Assembly (NCBI GenBank): GCA_033810155.1
Contig: JAPXKJ010000036.1
Span: forward strand, 1-11,372
DNA length: 11,372 bases
Reading direction: 5' to 3'
Source: UBA3907 sp033810155
GTDB taxonomy: Bacteria; Bacillota; Sulfobacillia; Fermentithermobacillales; Fermentithermobacillaceae
The first letter of the stretch is position 1. Each line of letters begins with the position of its first letter. A program made the position numbers and the translations under genes. The notes below the pieces were generated by a model. The model did not search any database. It saw nothing but the letters and a program-made list of their open reading frames with translations, and had not been told where the DNA came from. Positions 7,496 through 11,372 of this stretch are shown here, one piece after another.

Positions 7496-7513
7496 GCATG
7501 GTCCAGGCAATGC

Positions 7514-8704
7514 CTACTCCATTGTCTTTAAGATCTCCGCCAATCGATCTAGACCTTCTTCTATTTTCTCCATAGACGTTGCATAGGAAAATCTCAAATT
7601 GGCCTTAGTTCCAAATGCAGCTCCAGGAACTACCGCAATCCTAGCCTGCTCAAGCAAAACATCTGCAAGAGCACTATCGTCGGTAACCACTTGACCGGCA
7701 AGTTTTCTACCCATGATTGCGCTGACATCGGGGTATACATAAAATGCTCCCGGTGGAGTCAAGCACTTGAAGCCAGGCATCTCATTGAGCCTCGAAACCA
7801 TATAATCTCTACGCTTTCTGAACTCGAGGCGCATGGTCTCAAGAGCTTCTTGGGGTCCTAAGAGACCTGCTAAAGCCGCTTTCTGTGAGATAGAAGCTGC
7901 ATTGGAAGTCGAATGACTCTGCAGGTTTGCCATGGCTTCTATTACAACGCTAGGGCCTGCTGCATATCCGATTCTCCACCCTGTCATTGCATATGCCTTT
8001 GAAACTCCGTTCACAGTGACAGTGATCTCTTTTGCTTCTGGGCTAATTGCGGCAAAAGAAACATGCTCTCCCTCATAGATTAGTTTTTCATAGATCTCGT
8101 CCGAGATTACCGCTACATTGTGCCTCACGCAAACGTCTGCAATCGCCTTCAACTCGTCTTTTGTATATATAGCACCCGTAGGATTCGAGGGCGTATTCAG
8201 TATGAGCAGGGAAGTCCTTGGTGTAATACTCTTTTCGAGTTGCTCGGCAGTGATTTTGAACATGCTTTCAATGCTTGTTGGCAGTATGACCGGCTTACCG
8301 CCCGCGAGGTTAACCATTTCGGGATAGCTTACCCAATAAGGGGCTGGAATAATGACTTCATCTCCACCGTCACACAAAACCTCAACCGCATTATAAATAG
8401 AGTGTTTTGCGCCGCATGAAACCAGAACCTGAGAAGGTTTGTAATCCAGGTTATTGTCTTTTTTGAACTTGGCACAGATTGCCTCCCGCAACTCTGGAAT
8501 TCCTGATGCAGCTGTATATTTCGTAAATCCCGCATCAATTGCCTGTATGGCCGCTTCCTTGATGTGTTCCGGAGTGTCAAAATCCGGCTCTCCAACACCA
8601 AAGCTAATCACATCGACTCCTTCTTTGATCAATGCCTTCGTCTTGGCGTCTAGCGCCAAAGTGGGCGAAGCTCCTATAGACTTGGCGCGAACTGACAGTT
8701 TCAT
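7514..8704 (-). CDS. aspB: Aspartate aminotransferase, class I (PLP-dependent)
   Basis: Moves an amino group between aspartate and 2-oxoglutarate using pyridoxal phosphate, in the cytosol. The 396 residues match the class Ib group (Bacillus AspB, Thermus AspC). Seen: ISFGVGEPDFDTP (33-45), YTAASGIPELREA (63-75), APYWVSYPEM (121-130), NTPSNPTG (170-177) with the PLP-contacting Asn174, SDEIYE (201-206) with Asp202 and Tyr205, VSKAYAMTGWRIGY (234-247) with the Schiff-base Lys236 and Arg244, and LRFSYA with the carboxylate-binding Arg371. Lys100 in CGAK may match the Thermus lysine linked to dual aspartate/prephenate use, so prephenate is a possible second substrate. The start is ATG with GGAGGTG 7 bases upstream, an excellent site. 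It has its own promoter and terminator, so it is likely transcribed alone. Fold and class are very sure, substrate less so. Confidence 0.93.
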   Translation of the reverse strand: MKLSVRAKSIGASPTLALDAKTKALIKEGVDVISFGVGEPDFDTPEHIKEAAIQAIDAGFTKYTAASGIPELREAICAKFKKDNNLDYKPSQVLVSCGAKHSIYNAVEVLCDGGDEVIIPAPYWVSYPEMVNLAGGKPVILPTSIESMFKITAEQLEKSITPRTSLLILNTPSNPTGAIYTKDELKAIADVCVRHNVAVISDEIYEKLIYEGEHVSFAAISPEAKEITVTVNGVSKAYAMTGWRIGYAAGPSVVIEAMANLQSHSTSNAASISQKAALAGLLGPQEALETMRLEFRKRRDYMVSRLNEMPGFKCLTPPGAFYVYPDVSAIMGRKLAGQVVTDDSALADVLLEQARIAVVPGAAFGTKANLRFSYATSMEKIEEGLDRLAEILKTME

Positions 8705-8731
8705 TAGTTAACACCTCCACCATGTACTTAA

Positions 8732-8764
8732 ATGTATAATACATCGGCACCTATACTATTTCTA
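8732..8764 (-). promoter_or_regulatory. Predicted aminotransferase promoter with palindrome over the -10
   Basis: On the minus strand TAGAAA (8759-8764, 4 of 6 match to the -35 consensus) lies 17 bases before TATTAT (8736-8741, 5 of 6 match to the -10). The start codon is about 30 bases downstream of the -10. A perfect palindrome, ATGTAT-a-ATACAT (8732-8744), covers the -10, as an operator might, though AT-rich DNA often makes such dyads by chance. No regulator gene is adjacent. Confidence 0.5.
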
Positions 8765-8855
8765 TGCTAGATACAATTACACCTCCTGCCGTCGCATGAA
8801 AGCAGTATGGCGTACCTACCAACCTCAAATACCGAAAAACATCTGGTTTCTCAGA

Positions 8856-8861
8856 TATAAT
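8856..8861 (+). promoter_or_regulatory. Perfect -10 box (TATAAT) upstream of the AtpZ-like gene
   Basis: TATAAT on the plus strand sits 63 bases before the GTG start of the AtpZ-like gene, suitable for a short 5' leader. No good -35 is found 16-18 bases upstream (GAAAAA at best), so activity is uncertain. Together with the aminotransferase promoter it makes 8705-8924 a divergent promoter region. Confidence 0.4.
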
Positions 8862-8924
8862 ATACATGCATGGGACAGGTAAGAAGAACCTGTAGAGCCC
8901 ATATCCAGGAAGGAAGCAGAAGAT

Positions 8925-9146
8925 GTGGACAAAAAGATGCAAGGGTTCATTCGAGCTGCTGGAATAGTATTGAATTTGGGTTTTTCTATCATTGGCTCAT
9001 CCCTCATAGGGATGTACTTCGGTTCACTTTTCGACCGAGGACGGTCAACCCAGATTGGTGCCCCAATAGGGCTATTAGTAGGTTTGGCGGTAGGTCTACA
9101 CCGTTCATGGCAGATTCTAAAAAGCATCACGAAGCAAAATGAATAG
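8925..9146 (+). CDS. AtpZ/AtpI-like small membrane protein (73 aa)
   Basis: A small two-helix membrane protein resembling the AtpZ family (putative F0F1-ATPase subunit, ATPase_gene1), members of which have been proposed to assist ATP synthase or carry Mg2+. Seen: a first hydrophobic segment at about 11-35 with small-residue spacing (GIVLNLGFSIIGSSLIGMYFG), a short polar loop with FDRGRSTQ, then a second segment at about 43-59 (GAPIGLLVGLAVGLHRS). The family pattern of Gly-rich TM1, G-x-x-x-D-R before the loop, and I-G-x-x-x-G-x-x-x-G in TM2 is present. The start is GTG with AGGAAGG 11 bases upstream. An ATG two bases earlier is out of frame and stops after 14 codons. Family members usually open the atp operon, but here the gene stands alone, divergent from the aminotransferase and convergent with the ABC genes. 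Family assignment is likely, role inferred. Confidence 0.75.
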   Translation: MDKKMQGFIRAAGIVLNLGFSIIGSSLIGMYFGSLFDRGRSTQIGAPIGLLVGLAVGLHRSWQILKSITKQNE

Positions 9147-9185
9147 CCTGGGCCTCATCCTATTGTGCTGGATTAGGCACCAGGC
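9146..9185. terminator. Hairpin terminator candidate after the AtpZ-like gene
   Basis: GCCTGG-GCCT-c-ATCC (9146-9160) pairs with GGAT-t-AGGC-a-CCAGGC (9170-9185). That gives 14 pairs with one bulge and one mismatch around a 9-base loop, beginning at the last base of the AtpZ-like stop codon. On the plus strand a T-rich stretch comes only about 12 bases later. On the minus strand the stem is followed by TATTCATTTT. It could end transcripts from both convergent genes. Confidence 0.55.
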
Positions 9186-9195
9186 CACTAACTGT

Positions 9196-9214
9196 GGTTC
9201 TTTTGCTAAGAACC
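9196..9214. terminator. Second hairpin in the convergent gap
   Basis: GGTTCTT (9196-9202) and AAGAACC (9208-9214) form a perfect 7-bp stem with a 5-base loop, followed on the plus strand by TTGTT. It lies 10 bases after the larger hairpin and before the ABC gene end. It may be a back-up terminator, but the U-tract is poor. Confidence 0.35.
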
Positions 9215-9256
9215 TTGTTCACCGGTGGGTTTAAGAGACTGTGCGGAGCTCGCTCT

Positions 9257-11095
9257 TTAAATCTCCTCTGATTCTACTTCCATCTCCTCCCCATTTTCCG
9301 CTGCGATTATATCGGTGAATTGTTTCTCATAAAGAGATTTGTAAAGTCCTTCTAGCGCGATGAGTTCCTCGTGATTACCCACTTCCTTCACCTGACCGCT
9401 TTCAATGACGTAGATTCTATCGGCATTGCGCACCGTCGAAAGCCTGTGGGCTATTACCACAGAAGTCCTCCCTTCGAACAACTTTTCTAGCGCCTTTTGG
9501 ATCAAAAACTCGGTATATGCGTCAACTGAGGAAGTAGCCTCATCCAGGATAAGGATCTTTGGATTGGCCAAAATCGCCCGCGCAAAAGAAAGAAGCTGTC
9601 TTTGACCTACCGATAGTCGAGAACCACGTTCGCGAACCTCAGTATCATATCCATCCGGAAGATTAGATATAAACTCGTGAGCTCCTACGACTTTCGCAGC
9701 CTCTTCTACCTCTTCATCCGTAGCGTCAATTCGTCCGTATCTTATGTTCTCTCGAATCGTCCCCGAGAAAATGAATGTATCCTGTAGGACTATGCCAAGT
9801 TGTCTCCTCAGTGACTCGATCGTCACATCTCGCACATCTATACCGTCTACCAAGACTCGCCCGCTCTGCACGTCATAGAATCTACAAAGAAGGTTGATTA
9901 TTGAACTCTTGCCGGCACCTGTAGGCCCAACCAAAGCTATCGTTTCCTTAGGCAGGGCCTCTAGATTAATGCCGTGAAGAACCGGTTGCTCTGGAACATA
10001 CCCAAAAACCACGTCTTCAAACTTAACGTGACCTTCTACGTTCTCGAGTTCTATGGCACCTTCTTTGTCAGTTACATTAGGCTCAGTATCTAGAACCTCA
10101 AATATCCTCTCAGACGAAACGCCTGCCTGTAGAATAAGGTTATACATGTCCACAAGATTGCGAATGGGCCAGAAGAACCTGGTCATATAGTTCAAGAAAG
10201 CCGAAATGGTACCTATAGTGATCGCTGCTTCACCCCAGGACATCTGAAGTCCACCATAGTAGACTATCAGAGCAGATCCAAGTGCCCCTATCAAATCCAC
10301 AATAGGGTTAAACAAAGCCCGAAGCTTTTCCGCCTCCATCTGAGCCTCGAAACTCCTATGCGTCGTTTCGGAGAATCTCTCCGCATTAAGGTCCTCTCGG
10401 GAGAAAGCCTGGACGATTCGCATTCCTGTGATGGACTCTTGTAGGTTTGCGCTTATGTCTGCGGCTCTACGCCTAACCTTGTGATACGCTCTGGTCATCC
10501 TTGTTCTCAAGCTCCATACCACTATGAACAAGATAGGCACTATAGACAGGGCCACCAAGGCTAGTTTGGAGTTCATCTGAAACATTATAACAACTGTAGC
10601 GACCAAGGTAACCAAGTCACTCAGAAGACCGAGGACACCTGACGTAATAAGCTCATTTATCGATTCTACATCACTGGTCACCCTAGACATTATGCGTCCA
10701 ACTTGAAGTCGGTCATAAAAATCAAGCCCTAGATCTTGAAGGTGTGAAAAGAGTCGCCGTCTCATTGAGAAGAGCATGTTATGGCCAACCCATGCCATCA
10801 TGTATTGTTGACTAACCCGGATAATCTCTGTTACAGCTATAACCGCCAAATAAAGAAGAGCAGTTCTGGAAACTTGCTCCACGCTGCCAGAGGGTATATC
10901 TATATCTAGAATCCTTCTTATGAGCAATGGACCAACTGTGCCCATAAGAGAAACCGCTATAGTCATAACCAAGGCCAAGGACAAGTGCCATTTGAACGGG
11001 ACGATAAACTCTGTTAACCTGGGCAAATGGCTAAAGTTCACTTCTTTTAGTTCTATATCACCTGTATCTAATTCCCCAGAACCATGATGTCCCAT
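9257..11095 (-). CDS. ABC exporter half-transporter, canonical subunit (YheH/BmrD-like)
   Basis: A membrane-plus-ATPase half-transporter of the multidrug/lipid exporter type, 612 residues. Residues about 35-310 hold six predicted membrane helices (near 35-58, 77-97, 155-172, 178-197, 263-282 and 291-310). The ATPase domain follows: Walker A GPTGAGKS (390-397), Q-loop Gln438, signature LSVGQ (494-498, in place of LSGGQ), Walker B ILILD (514-518) with catalytic Glu519, and H-loop His550. The ATP-hydrolysis residues are therefore canonical. LSVGQRQL is, as I recall, typical of YheH/BmrD-like subunits. The tail is acidic (ENGEEMEVESEE). Its ATG overlaps the stop of the upstream half-transporter (TAATG), with GGAGGTGG as ribosome site inside that gene, so translation is probably coupled and the two should form a heterodimer. 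Substrate unknown. Confidence 0.93.
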   Translation of the reverse strand: MGHHGSGELDTGDIELKEVNFSHLPRLTEFIVPFKWHLSLALVMTIAVSLMGTVGPLLIRRILDIDIPSGSVEQVSRTALLYLAVIAVTEIIRVSQQYMMAWVGHNMLFSMRRRLFSHLQDLGLDFYDRLQVGRIMSRVTSDVESINELITSGVLGLLSDLVTLVATVVIMFQMNSKLALVALSIVPILFIVVWSLRTRMTRAYHKVRRRAADISANLQESITGMRIVQAFSREDLNAERFSETTHRSFEAQMEAEKLRALFNPIVDLIGALGSALIVYYGGLQMSWGEAAITIGTISAFLNYMTRFFWPIRNLVDMYNLILQAGVSSERIFEVLDTEPNVTDKEGAIELENVEGHVKFEDVVFGYVPEQPVLHGINLEALPKETIALVGPTGAGKSSIINLLCRFYDVQSGRVLVDGIDVRDVTIESLRRQLGIVLQDTFIFSGTIRENIRYGRIDATDEEVEEAAKVVGAHEFISNLPDGYDTEVRERGSRLSVGQRQLLSFARAILANPKILILDEATSSVDAYTEFLIQKALEKLFEGRTSVVIAHRLSTVRNADRIYVIESGQVKEVGNHEELIALEGLYKSLYEKQFTDIIAAENGEEMEVESEEI

Positions 11096-11372
11096 TAGTA
11101 GCCACCTCCTCGGTCTTCAATTGGTTCGATACTGTCTTTGTCCCATAAGACAACTTCTTGAGGCCTGAACTGTAAATTGTATATAGCAGTGTATATCCCG
11201 CCTAACTGTAACAGCTCTTCATGGGTCCCTTCTTCTACTATCCTACCATTGTCAAGTACTATTACTCTGTCAGCATCTCTGACGGTTGACAGTCTTTGAG
11301 CTATTATGAACGCTGTTCTGTCTTTGAGCAGTCTAGAAAATGCTTGCTGAATCTGCATCTCGGTTTCAACGT
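11095..11372 (-). CDS. ABC exporter half-transporter, degenerate subunit (C-terminal end only)
   Basis: Only the end of the ATPase domain is in the window, and the frame stays open to the right edge. The first visible codons read VETEMQIQQAF, the stretch normally following the D-loop. Next comes FIIAQRLSTV, the H-loop region, where the usual His is Gln. The DADRVIVLDNGRIVEEGTHEELL stretch is ordinary ABC exporter sequence, and the tail ends in EDRGGGY. A Gln at the H-loop is known from the degenerate subunit of heterodimeric exporters such as TM287/288. The gene order, degenerate subunit first and canonical second with overlapping stop and start, fits YheI-YheH (BmrC-BmrD). Walker A, Walker B and the membrane domain are outside the window. 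The apparent ATG at 11358 is an internal Met, not the start. Confidence 0.9.
   Translation of the reverse strand, partial: VETEMQIQQAFSRLLKDRTAFIIAQRLSTVRDADRVIVLDNGRIVEEGTHEELLQLGGIYTAIYNLQFRPQEVVLWDKDSIEPIEDRGGGY

Noticed and set aside
8775..8790. Perfect AGGAGGTG on the minus strand about 80 bases upstream of the aminotransferase, followed by a TTG-started 4-codon frame.
   Set aside because: It lies upstream of the predicted promoter, so it would not be in that transcript, and the frame is too short to support.
8825..9130. A 101-codon minus-strand open frame antisense to the AtpZ-like gene.
   Set aside because: No recognisable domain. The plus-strand frame has the membrane pattern, a ribosome site and a -10 box.

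Overview
The window carries ordinary chromosomal housekeeping genes from what looks like a Gram-positive-type bacterium of the Bacillota (Clostridia/Limnochordia-like). This assignment is inferred from four things. dnaE and pyruvate kinase lie close together in one strand run. The DnaE is short and ends at its OB fold. Shine-Dalgarno sites are strong (AGGAGG-like) and GTG/TTG starts are used several times. The right edge holds a YheI/YheH-type (BmrC/BmrD) pair of ABC half-transporters. Base composition is intermediate by eye. No species can be named. I see no tRNA, rRNA, CRISPR, phage or insertion-sequence signature.

Layout, left to right. (1) 1-4801, minus strand: dnaE (DNA polymerase III alpha), then a small DUF2007-like protein, then pyruvate kinase, which runs off the left edge after residue 383. 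The acc and pfkA genes often found between dnaE and pyk in Bacillota are absent here. (2) 4878-5066, plus strand: a 62-residue zinc-ribbon protein transcribed divergently from dnaE. (3) 5171-7426, minus strand: murD followed by an endonuclease III-like glycosylase, probably co-transcribed. (4) 7464-8704, minus strand: a class I aspartate aminotransferase with its own promoter and a clear intrinsic terminator. (5) 8925-9146, plus strand: an AtpZ/AtpI-like two-helix membrane protein, alone and not next to any ATP synthase gene. (6) 9146-9256: convergent intergenic region with two hairpins. (7) 9257-11372, minus strand: two overlapping ABC exporter half-transporter genes. The upstream one is cut by the right edge and has Gln at its H-loop, while the downstream one is canonical, so together they look like a heterodimeric exporter with one degenerate ATP site.

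The genes do not form one pathway. They cover replication and repair (dnaE, nth-like), glycolysis (pyk), peptidoglycan precursor synthesis (murD), amino-acid metabolism (aminotransferase) and membrane transport. I found no convincing new system. The points most worth a second look are the variant MurD motifs, the asymmetric ABC pair, the zinc-ribbon protein beside dnaE, the orphan AtpZ-like gene, and several unusual translation starts. The longest stretch without a gene is 8705-8924 (220 bases), which holds the two divergent promoters.
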